Source of the DNA: Archangium sp.
GTDB lineage: Bacteria; Myxococcota; Myxococcia; Myxococcales; Myxococcaceae
Assembly (NCBI GenBank): GCA_030681645.1
Contig: JAUXRX010000018.1
Coordinates: 62,001 to 126,000, forward strand
DNA: 64,000 bases
Direction: 5' to 3'
In this document: positions 33,028 to 41,157 of the stretch, piece after piece
Layout: each line of letters begins with the position of its first letter
How positions within the stretch are numbered: the first letter of the stretch is position 1
The notes under the pieces: generated by a model
Told to the model about the DNA's origin: nothing
What the model saw: the letters and a program-made list of their open reading frames with translations, nothing else
The model's database searches: none
Position numbers and translations under genes: made by a program

Positions 33028-35988
33028 TCAGCTGAATCGGCGGCGTCGCCACGCCGCCAACAGTGACAGGGCCCCCAGCAACTCGGGACCCGCGCCCGTG
33101 CCGCAGCCGCAGCCCTTCACCGCGACTCCGCCCATCCCGCCGTCGGCTCCGTCGGCACCTGCGTCGGCTCCGGCGCCCCCCGTTCCTCCACCGGTTCCGC
33201 CTCCTGCGCCGCCCGCGTCGGCCAGGCCTGCGTCGGCCACGCCCGCATCGACCCCGCCATCGGGCTGAGCCACCGCGTCGTTCTCGTCAGGGTCGACCGC
33301 GAAGGAGCAGCCCGGGTCGTCGGGGTAGTCGGTCTTCCCGTCGCCGTCGTTGTCGAGGCCGTCGGCGCAGGCGGGGAGATCCAGCTCGCTGGTGTCTGTG
33401 GCGCTGGTGCAGCCCGGGTCGGCGGGGAAGTCCACCCGGCTGTCGCTGTCGTTGTCGACGCCGTCGCCGCATGCCGCCATCCCCCCTTCGGTGTTGTCGA
33501 CAAAGGAGCTGCAGCCCGGATCCGCGGGGAAGTCCACGAGCCCGTCGCCATCGTTGTCCAGGCCGTCGGAGCACTGCGGCACGTCGGTCTCGTCGATGTC
33601 ACCCGTCGAGGTGCACCCGGGGTCCGCGGGGAAGTCGACCAGTCCATCGGCGTCGTTGTCCAGCCCGTCACCGCAAGAGGCGACGCCCCCGAGGGCCTGG
33701 ACGATGACCGGCGCGGAGAGGAGGCTCTCGGCCTTGCCCGTCGCCTGGACCGTCGCCCGGACCTCCTGGCCGGCGAAGAGCGTGGCCACGGTCAGGGAGA
33801 AGGTGCCCCCCGCCGCGGCCGGGCCCGTCCCCGCGGGGTTTCCGTTGACGAAGAGGCGCACCACCGAGCCCGCCGCCTCCGTCGTCGCGCCGCCCACGGT
33901 GCGGGCGCCCTCAGTGAGGGGCGCGTTCACCGTCGGGGTGGCCGAGCGGAGCTGGCCCACCACCACCGGGGCAACCCGGGCGAGAGAGTCCTCCACGTCC
34001 TTGCCGAAGCCCACGTCGCGCAGCCACGAGGAGAGCCCGGCCGAGTACACGCCCGGCGTTGTGCCCGCCGCCACGGAGGCGTCGAACTCGAGCACCATCG
34101 GCGCCCCGTTGGCCGGAAGGGCCACCAGGCCGCTGGTGAAGGTGAGCTCCGGGCCGGCCACGGCGGGGTTGGCCACCGCCGCGCCACCCAGGCGCGCGGA
34201 GCTCGCGACGTAGGAGAAGCCAGCAGGCAGCACTGCGCGCAGGTAGCAGCCCTGGCCGCTGCACCCGGTGACGCCAGCGAGCCCGGTCCCCGCGTTGCCG
34301 ATGGTGGCGGTGTAGTGCACCATGCCCGGCGGCGTCAGCACGGTGTCGGGGCTCGCCACGAGCGCCAGGCGCACCAGCGTCAGCGCCCGCAGATTGGTGA
34401 AGGCCACCGCGGTGAAGCCGGGGCTGGGGAGCGCGGTCGAGGTGTAGACCGCCTGGTTGAGCGTAGAGGTGGCGTTGCCGCCCGTCACCGTCACCGTGAA
34501 GGTGAAGCCCGCTCCCGGCGCGAGCGTGCCCGGGCTCCACACCACCGCGTCTTCGGTCGCAGGGTTGGGGCAGCCGGCGCCCGAGGGGTCCACCGTGCCG
34601 CCTCCGCTGGCAGAGACGAAGGTGACCTGTCCCGCATTAAAACAGTCGATGACCCTCACGTTCGTCTGCGTGTTGGTCGACAGGTTCTTCCCTTCGATGG
34701 TGTAGGTGAGGGTGTCGCCGGGCAGGGCGATCAGCTTGTCCACCCGGTTCTCGAAGAAGTTGTTCATCACCACGCAGGAGGGCGCGGGCAGGAAGTAGCG
34801 CCAGGTGTTGTCCTTGCCGCCGCCGCTCACCTGGTCCATCGCGGAGGCGTCTCCGCCCGTGACCTCGGCGCAGTTGGCGTCCATCATCATGAGCGGGTCG
34901 AGGGGGGTGGCGAGCACCCGCAAGGACACCTCGGCGTAATACTCGTCGCCGACCACCAGCTCGCCCAGGGCGAACCGCAGCGCGTTGGTCCACGGCGCGC
35001 CCGGGTTGGCCGGGTCGTACGAGGGCAGCGGGTTGTCGGGCGTGAGGTCCCACCCCAACAGGTTCGACCCACTGACGGCCAGCGTCCCCACCCGGGTGGG
35101 GCTCCCGTGCGCCATCGGGGGGACCGCGCCGCGAGCGCCGATTTCTCCGCCGGTGGTGCGCAGGCGCTTCCAGGGCCCGGTGGTGCCCAAGGCACGCACC
35201 GTGGTGTTCGAGACGGCCGGGCCCAGGGCCGGATCGTGCGAGGCCTCCAGCCGGTACCAGCTGTCGGGGCCCGCCACTGCCGAGCCGTAGCCGACGCCCG
35301 GGTTGGAGGGCGCTTCCGGGGCAGTCCCCTGGCCGTTGGGGTTGACGCCCCCTGCGTTGACGCCGAAGGCCATCACCTGGGTGAGGTCCCACAGGTTGTG
35401 GGCGTACAGGGTGCTGCCGGTCGGCAGGCCCAGAATCTGGGCCAGGCCGTTGGCGCCGGTGGGCCGGGGCGTCATCGGCAATCCGCTGGTGAGGGACAGG
35501 AAGGTGTTGTTGGGCGTTCGCTGGGTGCGTGGATCGGTGGAGTAGAAGATGCCGGTGTCCGCGTAGAGTTGGGAGAGGGAGCCGTCCACCAGGGGGCCGG
35601 GCCAGGTGACCGAGCCTCGGGGACCGAAGCCGTCCGGCGCCAGCCCGCCCCGATGAGGGGGCACGGTGCGGCCATTCCGGTCGACGATGCGGGCGCCGAC
35701 GACCTGGGTGTTGCGGGGCACGTACTCCGTGACGTACCCGCCCAGGCCGCGCACCGCCCCGTTGGGCACCGGAGTGAATTGGATGATGAAGGTGAGCACG
35801 TCACCGGGCCGGATGGTGGTGTCGGTGACGCCGCCATCCACCACGGTCCTCCCACCCTGGGGGTCGAGCTGCACCACTGTTTGCCGACTGATTCGTTTGG
35901 CGGTGGAGACCTGCGCCACGCTGTCCGCCCAGGCCGACAGACAGGTGAGGCTCAGCGCCAGCAGCAGGGCGGGGAGTGGGCTTCGCAT
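33028..35988 (-). CDS. Large exported MYXO-CTERM protein with TSP3-like repeats
   Basis: The ATG at 35988, preceded by GAGG, is preferred over a TTG at 36003 and gives 986 residues. A signal peptide (LLLALSLTCLSAWA) leads into about 400 residues of DUF11-like/adhesin-type beta domains with isopeptide-like repeats (DTLTYTIEGKNLSTNTQTN, MVHYTATIGNAGTG). Four TSP3-like repeats follow, of the form CGDGLDNDADGLVDFPADPGC, which should bind calcium. After a Gly/Ala/Asp linker comes GCGCG, a hydrophobic stretch and RRRR, a MYXO-CTERM sorting tail. The protein is therefore likely processed by a myxosortase and surface-anchored. It follows the VWA gene by 11 bases. Confidence 0.82.
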   Translation of the reverse strand: MRSPLPALLLALSLTCLSAWADSVAQVSTAKRISRQTVVQLDPQGGRTVVDGGVTDTTIRPGDVLTFIIQFTPVPNGAVRGLGGYVTEYVPRNTQVVGARIVDRNGRTVPPHRGGLAPDGFGPRGSVTWPGPLVDGSLSQLYADTGIFYSTDPRTQRTPNNTFLSLTSGLPMTPRPTGANGLAQILGLPTGSTLYAHNLWDLTQVMAFGVNAGGVNPNGQGTAPEAPSNPGVGYGSAVAGPDSWYRLEASHDPALGPAVSNTTVRALGTTGPWKRLRTTGGEIGARGAVPPMAHGSPTRVGTLAVSGSNLLGWDLTPDNPLPSYDPANPGAPWTNALRFALGELVVGDEYYAEVSLRVLATPLDPLMMMDANCAEVTGGDASAMDQVSGGGKDNTWRYFLPAPSCVVMNNFFENRVDKLIALPGDTLTYTIEGKNLSTNTQTNVRVIDCFNAGQVTFVSASGGGTVDPSGAGCPNPATEDAVVWSPGTLAPGAGFTFTVTVTGGNATSTLNQAVYTSTALPSPGFTAVAFTNLRALTLVRLALVASPDTVLTPPGMVHYTATIGNAGTGLAGVTGCSGQGCYLRAVLPAGFSYVASSARLGGAAVANPAVAGPELTFTSGLVALPANGAPMVLEFDASVAAGTTPGVYSAGLSSWLRDVGFGKDVEDSLARVAPVVVGQLRSATPTVNAPLTEGARTVGGATTEAAGSVVRLFVNGNPAGTGPAAAGGTFSLTVATLFAGQEVRATVQATGKAESLLSAPVIVQALGGVASCGDGLDNDADGLVDFPADPGCTSTGDIDETDVPQCSDGLDNDGDGLVDFPADPGCSSFVDNTEGGMAACGDGVDNDSDSRVDFPADPGCTSATDTSELDLPACADGLDNDGDGKTDYPDDPGCSFAVDPDENDAVAQPDGGVDAGVADAGLADAGGAGGGTGGGTGGAGADAGADGADGGMGGVAVKGCGCGTGAGPELLGALSLLAAWRRRRFS

Positions 35989-35999
35989 GTGGGAGGACC

Positions 36000-37700
36000 T
36001 CAATTGATGCCACTGATAGTGGGCGGGACGATGACGTAGACGATGCGTTCGTCGAGCGTCGTGACGCCGTCGCCCACCACCTCGAGGTGAAGCTTGAAGA
36101 GCCGGGGCGTCGCTGCGGGGGGAACGAAGTCGTTCTGCGCCTGGAACTTGAAGGTCACCGTGCTGCCGGTCGTCACGCCGCGGAACACGTCACCCACGAT
36201 GGTCGCTCCGGCCGGCGCTGGGGGCACCGGGGTGATGGCCTTGATGAACCGGGCTGAGTCCACCCCCTGCGCCTGGGCCTGCTGGTCGCCCCGCGCTCGC
36301 GAGGAGATGTCGATGGTGCTCAGGGTCGCCAGGGCGCGGATGGCCTCGACGATGCGCCCGCCCAGCCCACTGCCGTCGGTGCGCACATCGAAGACGAGCG
36401 CGCACTTGCCCGAGGTACCCCAGGTGGGGCGCGGGCTGGGGGTGGCGCCGACCAGCACCCCGGTGGGGCAGGTCCCCGCGGTGGGTGGCACCAGGGCGTT
36501 GGTCGCGCCCGCCAGGTCTTCCAGCTGGGCCCGCGGATCGTCAGCGGTGCCCTGGTTCTCGAGGCTGTTGATGCCGATGATGCGCGCCCCCATTCTCGAG
36601 AGGGCGCCGAGGGCCTGGGTCTTCCCATGAGCACCGAAGGTGGCGGGGTACTCGGCGGCGTCATGCGCCCGGGCGTCCGTCACCTGCACCACGATGGGCA
36701 GCGCGTCGGCGCGGAAGCCGGCCCCGCCCAGCTCGCCCATTCCCGCGGTGGCGCTGTAACCCACCTGCCAGTCGAACGGCGCGGCGCCGAAGGCGGGCAG
36801 CCCCAGCCCGGCGCCCCATTGGTACAGGGCCTCGAAGCCGGCTTCGGGCTTGTCGTTGCCGCCGGTCGCCGGGGGGAGCTGGTCGATGGCTGCGCTGACC
36901 CGGGCGTCGTCGGTGGTGAGCCGCTGCAGCAGCTTGAAGGGCCGGTCGCCGGCGAGCCCGAAAGGCGAGAGGGGGAAGTCGCCGAACTTGCCCACGCCGA
37001 AGGCCGCGTCGGGGATCTGAGCGCGCACCCCGCCGAGGATGGAGGCCAGCGACGCCTGAATGTTGGCGATCTCCTCGTCGAAGCTGCCAGTAGTGTCCAC
37101 CGAGAAGAGGACGTCGGCCTTGCGGAGCCGGGTGGTGAAGCTGAAGGTGGCTTCCACGGCGGGGTCACCGAGCGGAAGCACGAAGTAGAAGTCACCCGCG
37201 GGGATGTTGCTCGTCGCGCTGTTGGGGTCGGTGCCCGCCTGGCGCTCGACGATGTCCGGCGTTCCGTCGCCGTCGGTGTCGGCGCTGCGCGGCGAGCTCT
37301 CGCCCGGGTCCAGCACGCCGTTGCCGTTGGGGTCCTCCACCTGGTCGGGTACGCCGTCGTCGTCGGAGTCGAGGTCACGGAAGTTCGGCGTGCCGTCGGA
37401 GTCCGTGTCGATGGGCGGCGTGGCGAGGTCAGCATCCCCTGCCTCGATGGCATCGGGGATTCCGTCGCCGTCACTGTCGGGATCCAGCGCGTCCACCGTG
37501 CCGTCGAGGTCCGTGTCGACGCCTGCCGCCGCGCCCTCGTAGAGGTCGGAGATGGTGTCCTGATCGGGATCGCTCACCGCGGGGTCGTTGTCGCCTCCGC
37601 CTCCGCCTCCACCTCCGCCGGCGGCGCCCCCGTCGCCTCCACCCACGCCACCACTGCAGCCAACGGTGAACAACAACGCCACGATTCGGAAGAGTCTCAC
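36000..37700 (-). CDS. VWA-domain lipoprotein with TSP3-type repeats
   Basis: The GTG at 37700 follows GAGG with a 7-base spacer and gives 566 residues with signal and lipobox FTVGC. The longer frame adds a sequence without coding features. A poly-Gly stretch precedes about 130 residues of acidic TSP3 repeats (DTDLDGTVDALDPDSDGDGI), rich in D-x-D-x-D-G calcium loops. A VWA/integrin-beta-like domain starts at ADVLFSVDTTGSFDEEI, its D-T-T-G-S acting as a MIDAS variant. It should bind a surface or matrix partner. It is transcribed just ahead of the MYXO-CTERM protein, and the two probably work together at the surface. Confidence 0.8.
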   Translation of the reverse strand: MRLFRIVALLFTVGCSGGVGGGDGGAAGGGGGGGGGDNDPAVSDPDQDTISDLYEGAAAGVDTDLDGTVDALDPDSDGDGIPDAIEAGDADLATPPIDTDSDGTPNFRDLDSDDDGVPDQVEDPNGNGVLDPGESSPRSADTDGDGTPDIVERQAGTDPNSATSNIPAGDFYFVLPLGDPAVEATFSFTTRLRKADVLFSVDTTGSFDEEIANIQASLASILGGVRAQIPDAAFGVGKFGDFPLSPFGLAGDRPFKLLQRLTTDDARVSAAIDQLPPATGGNDKPEAGFEALYQWGAGLGLPAFGAAPFDWQVGYSATAGMGELGGAGFRADALPIVVQVTDARAHDAAEYPATFGAHGKTQALGALSRMGARIIGINSLENQGTADDPRAQLEDLAGATNALVPPTAGTCPTGVLVGATPSPRPTWGTSGKCALVFDVRTDGSGLGGRIVEAIRALATLSTIDISSRARGDQQAQAQGVDSARFIKAITPVPPAPAGATIVGDVFRGVTTGSTVTFKFQAQNDFVPPAATPRLFKLHLEVVGDGVTTLDERIVYVIVPPTISGIN

Positions 37701-37871
37701 AGTTGAACCTCGAGGAAGGCGCTCATTAGGTCCGCTGCTCATGGGTGGCCGCGCCGTCCGGCCATCAGGCAGGCCCAAGGCCTGCAACAAGAATTGCGTC
37801 GGCGGCGCGGGTACCGCAGCTGATGGTCTGCCCATCGCGACAGGAGTCGCGGACGGTGCAGGCGAGGAACC

Positions 37872-38093
37872 ATGTGGCCCACGACCGAGCTGGCCGGCGT
37901 CGCCGCGCGGGCTCCGGAGCCGTCGAAGCCCGTGGTCGAGCGCCTTGCGGCAGCGCTCGATGCGATCGCCGGCGACCCGGGCAGCCCTGGCAGGTCGTGC
38001 TCCGCGCCCGGGGCACCTCTCCTTCCGAATCAGAACGGATCCTCGAGGCGCGGGTGGAAGCGGAACCCTCGGGCTACCTGTTGCGCTGGACCT
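37872..38093 (+). pseudogene. Frameshifted and truncated small gene
   Basis: From an ATG at 37872, preceded by GAGG, the frame reads ELAGVAARAPEPSKPVVERL and ALDAIAGDP with strong GC third positions. Near 37975 this quality switches to another frame that reads PWQVVLRARGTSPSESER and EAEPSGYLLRWTF, again coding-like. A one-base loss there would explain both halves. The second half runs into the end of the monooxygenase gene. Either a pseudogene or a sequencing error. The rest of the gap (37701-37871) shows no feature. Confidence 0.45.
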
Positions 38094-39446
38094 TCAGGGC
38101 AGCTCGTGCAGATCGAGGCGGTGGCGATCGACCCAGCGGCGCGTCGCGCGCGCGGCGGCGACCTCCATGCGGCCGAAGCTCGTCTTCACCAGCGACTTGA
38201 GCGCCGCCGTGCCCTGGCGCGGCTCCTTCACCAGTCGGGGCAGCACGTCGACGGCCGACCGGCGGAATACGCGGGTGTACTCGGCGACGAAGGCCGACAC
38301 GCGCACGTCTTCGCCAGAGAGGATGTTCATCGACGCCCGGCGCGAGCGCGCTGACGACGCCCAGTAGTTGAACACGCCCGCCTGCAGCGCCTTCGCGCCG
38401 GTGTCGTGCGCGCGGAACACCTCGTACAGCGCGTCGGTGAAGAGATCGCGCATGCGCACGAAGTCGTAGCGGCGGCGCTGGTACTCGGACAACGCGGCGT
38501 CGCTCGGCCCCGAGCGGCCCACCAGCTCGCCCAGCGTCTGCACGTCATTCATCGCGTTGGTCATGCCCGAGGCGGTGAGCGGGTGCCCGCAGCCTCCCGC
38601 GTCGCCCACGAGCACCACGCCCGGCGCCGCGCAGGCCGAGGTGCTGATGGAATGGGTGGCGATGGCCTCGAACGGCTCGTCGCGCAGCGAGCCGATCATC
38701 GCCTCGCGCAGCGACGCGGGCACCACCGGCGCGTACTGCTCGATGAGCAGCTTCACCAGCGCCGCGCGGCCCTTGCCTGCGCCGAGTGGAACGTCGACGC
38801 AGAAGCGAATGAGCCCCTCGCCGTAGGGGTACGCGAGGATCGGCCCCTGCGCGCCGAGGAACACGTGCCCCCTGCGGCCGTAGGGCAGGTCGCCCTTGAT
38901 GCCGAAGGCCAGCGTGTACGAGAGCAGGTTGATGTCGGCCTCGATGCCCAGCAGCCCGCGCAGCTTCGACTGACGTCCATCGGCCACCACCACCAGCTCG
39001 GCGCGGTGGGTCTTGCCGTCTTCGCCGCGCACGCCGGTGATGCGCGCGCCGTCGCGGAGGAATTCGGTGATGCGGCTGCCGGTGGTGATGCTCACGTTGC
39101 GGCGCGCAGCCACCTGCTCGCGCATGGCCAGCACCATCTGGTGGTGATCGATGCCCAGGCCAGGACCCTGCTCCTCGGCGTAGGGCAGCACCGCCGGGCG
39201 AATTCCTGCTCCCGGAGTCACCGCGAAGCCGGTGACGGCCACGCCGCCGCGCTCGAACAGCGGCACCTTGAGGCCCAGCTCGTCGAGCCCGCGCACGCCG
39301 CGGGGGTGAATGAGCTCTCCACGGAAGCGCGGGTCGGTGCTCTGCGCCGCCTCGAACACCTGCACGCGTGCGCCCGTCTTCGAGAGCGCCGCGGCCGCGG
39401 CCATGCCCGTGAAACCACCACCGACCACGATGACGTCGAACGACAT
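38094..39446 (-). CDS. FAD monooxygenase, squalene-epoxidase-like
   Basis: A 450-residue flavoprotein. The FAD motif VVGGGFTGMAAAAAL is at the start, VVADGRQSKLRG is the second motif (D-G), and VVLVGDAGGCGHPLTASGMT is the GD motif. The HPLT-x-x-GMT pattern and the following ALYEVFRAHDTG helix fit squalene monooxygenase rather than general aromatic hydroxylases. RGELIHPRG near residue 42 also matches. It should convert squalene to 2,3-oxidosqualene at the membrane. It is divergent from a squalene/phytoene synthase, and an oxidosqualene cyclase lies 6 kb away. This supports a sterol role, though a related lipid substrate is possible. Confidence 0.78.
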   Translation of the reverse strand: MSFDVIVVGGGFTGMAAAAALSKTGARVQVFEAAQSTDPRFRGELIHPRGVRGLDELGLKVPLFERGGVAVTGFAVTPGAGIRPAVLPYAEEQGPGLGIDHHQMVLAMREQVAARRNVSITTGSRITEFLRDGARITGVRGEDGKTHRAELVVVADGRQSKLRGLLGIEADINLLSYTLAFGIKGDLPYGRRGHVFLGAQGPILAYPYGEGLIRFCVDVPLGAGKGRAALVKLLIEQYAPVVPASLREAMIGSLRDEPFEAIATHSISTSACAAPGVVLVGDAGGCGHPLTASGMTNAMNDVQTLGELVGRSGPSDAALSEYQRRRYDFVRMRDLFTDALYEVFRAHDTGAKALQAGVFNYWASSARSRRASMNILSGEDVRVSAFVAEYTRVFRRSAVDVLPRLVKEPRQGTAALKSLVKTSFGRMEVAAARATRRWVDRHRLDLHELP

Positions 39447-39505
39447 GCGGGGGCCGTTTAGGCGCGGGGCAGATCTCGTCGCAACCTCCGTTGCCCGACG
39501 ACCGT

Positions 39506-39530
39506 CAGTGAGTGACGCATGTCATCACTG
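39506..39530. promoter_or_regulatory. Palindromic operator candidate in the squalene gene divergon
   Basis: CAGTGA (39506-39511) and TCACTG (39525-39530) are perfect inverted halves. Inside them TGAC and GTCA (39513-39516, 39521-39524) flank GCAT. It lies near the middle of the 119-bp gap between the monooxygenase and synthase starts. The size and nesting suit a dimeric repressor, such as a TetR type, acting on both promoters. Confidence 0.5.
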
Positions 39531-39565
39531 CGCTTATGCGAAACATCGATTAGCCAGCGAGCCGC

Positions 39566-40474
39566 GTGGACCTCGACGACCTGCTGACGAAGACGAGCCG
39601 GACCTTCGCGCTGGCGATTCCGCTGCTGCCCGAGCCCACGCGCCGGGCGGTGGGCGTGGCGTACCTGCTGTTCCGCGTGGCGGACACGTTCGAAGACTCG
39701 ACCACCTGGCCCCGGGAAGCGCGCATCGACGCGCTGGAGGCCTTCGTCGAGCTGCTCGAGCTGTCCCCGCAGGAACGGAACGGCGAGGCGAAGCGGCTGT
39801 CCGCGGCCTGGCTGGAGCGCCCCCCGGTCGAACACGAGGGCTACCTCGAGCTGCTGCGCGACCTGCCCGCGCTGCTGGCGCAGCTCGACGAGCTCGCGCC
39901 CGCGGTGAAGCAGCTGGTGGTGAAGCACACGGTGCGCACCACGGAGGGCATGGCGTCGGTGGTGGCGCGCGCGGACGAGCGCGGCAACCTGCGGCTGGGC
40001 TCGGTGCGCGAGCTCAAAGACTATTGCTACATCGTGGCCGGCATCGTGGGCGAGCTGCTCACCGAGGTGTTCCTCCACGACAGCCCTTCGCTGGGGACGC
40101 AGACGCGCGAGCTCGAGCAGCGCATGCGCTCGTTCGGTGAAGGCCTGCAGCTGGTGAACATCTTGAAAGACGCGGGCGACGACGCGGTCGATGGGCGCGT
40201 GTACCTGCCGCCATCCGTCCCGCGCGCCGAGCTGTTCGCGCTGGCGCGGGCCGACCTCGAAGACGCCAACCGCTACGTGCAGGCGCTGCAGCGGGGCGGG
40301 GCGCCGCGCGGCTTCCTCGCCTTCACCGGGCTCTCGCTGGTGCTCGCCTTCGCCGCGCTCGATCGCATCGAGGCCGACGGCGCGGGCGCGAAGGTGTCCC
40401 GGCAGGACGTGATGCAGCTGTTCGAGACCCTCGAGCGGAAGCTCGACGGCGGCGGCGTGCTCGACCTGCGGTAG
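39566..40474 (+). CDS. Squalene/phytoene synthase family (probable squalene synthase)
   Basis: A 302-residue trans-isoprenyl diphosphate head-to-head synthase, starting at GTG. TSRTFALAIPLLP and LLFRVADTFED carry the first Asp-rich motif (D-x-x-E-D). DYCYIVAGIVGELLTEVF is the middle signature, and NILKDAGDDAVDGRVYLP carries the second D-x-x-D-D. Both magnesium sites are intact. The family joins two farnesyl or geranylgeranyl diphosphates. Pairing with a squalene-epoxidase-like gene and a nearby oxidosqualene cyclase favours squalene over phytoene. Length suits the bacterial form. Confidence 0.85.
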   Translation: MDLDDLLTKTSRTFALAIPLLPEPTRRAVGVAYLLFRVADTFEDSTTWPREARIDALEAFVELLELSPQERNGEAKRLSAAWLERPPVEHEGYLELLRDLPALLAQLDELAPAVKQLVVKHTVRTTEGMASVVARADERGNLRLGSVRELKDYCYIVAGIVGELLTEVFLHDSPSLGTQTRELEQRMRSFGEGLQLVNILKDAGDDAVDGRVYLPPSVPRAELFALARADLEDANRYVQALQRGGAPRGFLAFTGLSLVLAFAALDRIEADGAGAKVSRQDVMQLFETLERKLDGGGVLDLR

Positions 40475-40572
40475 CTCCGGGCGCTCGCTTTCTCACTCCG
40501 TTCGATCCGAAACTGCGCCTCGCTCGTTCAGGGAGCATGCGGGCAACGGCGTCTCGGTGGAGGGAGGGAGCG

Positions 40573-41157
40573 ATGGAGGGGAACGGTGAAGCAACCACCT
40601 CGGACGAGGAGCTCTTTCTCCGCTTCCGTGAGCGGCGCGACACGGCGGCCTTCGAGGTCCTCTACGATCGGTACGAGACCCGCCTCTCAAGCTTCGCCGC
40701 GCGCATGGTGGGCCGCGGGAGCGTGGCGGACGACGTGCTGCAGGAGACGTGGATCCGGGTGCTCAAGCACGTCCGGGAGTGGAGACCCGAGGCCCCGCTT
40801 CGCACCTGGCTCTTCCGCATCGCGCGGAACCTCTGTCTCGACTACCTGAAGTCGAAGGGCGTTCAGCTCGACGCCGCGGGCGAGCCCGAGCCGGTTTCCA
40901 CCCGCGACGACACCGACGCGGGCGCGTGGGTGTACCCCGCCAGTGACCCGCTCTTCATCGAGATCGCCGAGCAGGCCGTGCTGCAGCTCACCCCGGCGCA
41001 ACGCGAAGTCGTGCTGATGCGTGTCGACGGCATGAGCTTCACCGAGATCTCGCAGGCCACCTCGGTCACCGCCAACACGCTCAAGTCCCGAATGAACGAG
41101 GCGCGCAAGCGCATCGAGGCCTGGCTCCAGGCGCGAGGCTACGATGGCCACGCCTGA
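40573..41157 (+). CDS. ECF-type RNA polymerase sigma factor
   Basis: The ATG at 40573 is preceded by GGAGGGAG, which decides it over an ATG 36 bases earlier; the product has 194 residues. Region 2 is at about 15-85 (FEVLYDRYETRLSSFAARMV, DDVLQETWIRVLKHV) and region 4 at about 130-185 (LTPAQREVVLMRVDGMSF, ISQATSVTANTLKSRM). It overlaps the zinc-finger protein gene by 14 bases, the usual pairing with an anti-sigma factor. It lies between the sterol genes and could control them, but nothing in the sequence shows this. Confidence 0.88.
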   Translation: MEGNGEATTSDEELFLRFRERRDTAAFEVLYDRYETRLSSFAARMVGRGSVADDVLQETWIRVLKHVREWRPEAPLRTWLFRIARNLCLDYLKSKGVQLDAAGEPEPVSTRDDTDAGAWVYPASDPLFIEIAEQAVLQLTPAQREVVLMRVDGMSFTEISQATSVTANTLKSRMNEARKRIEAWLQARGYDGHA

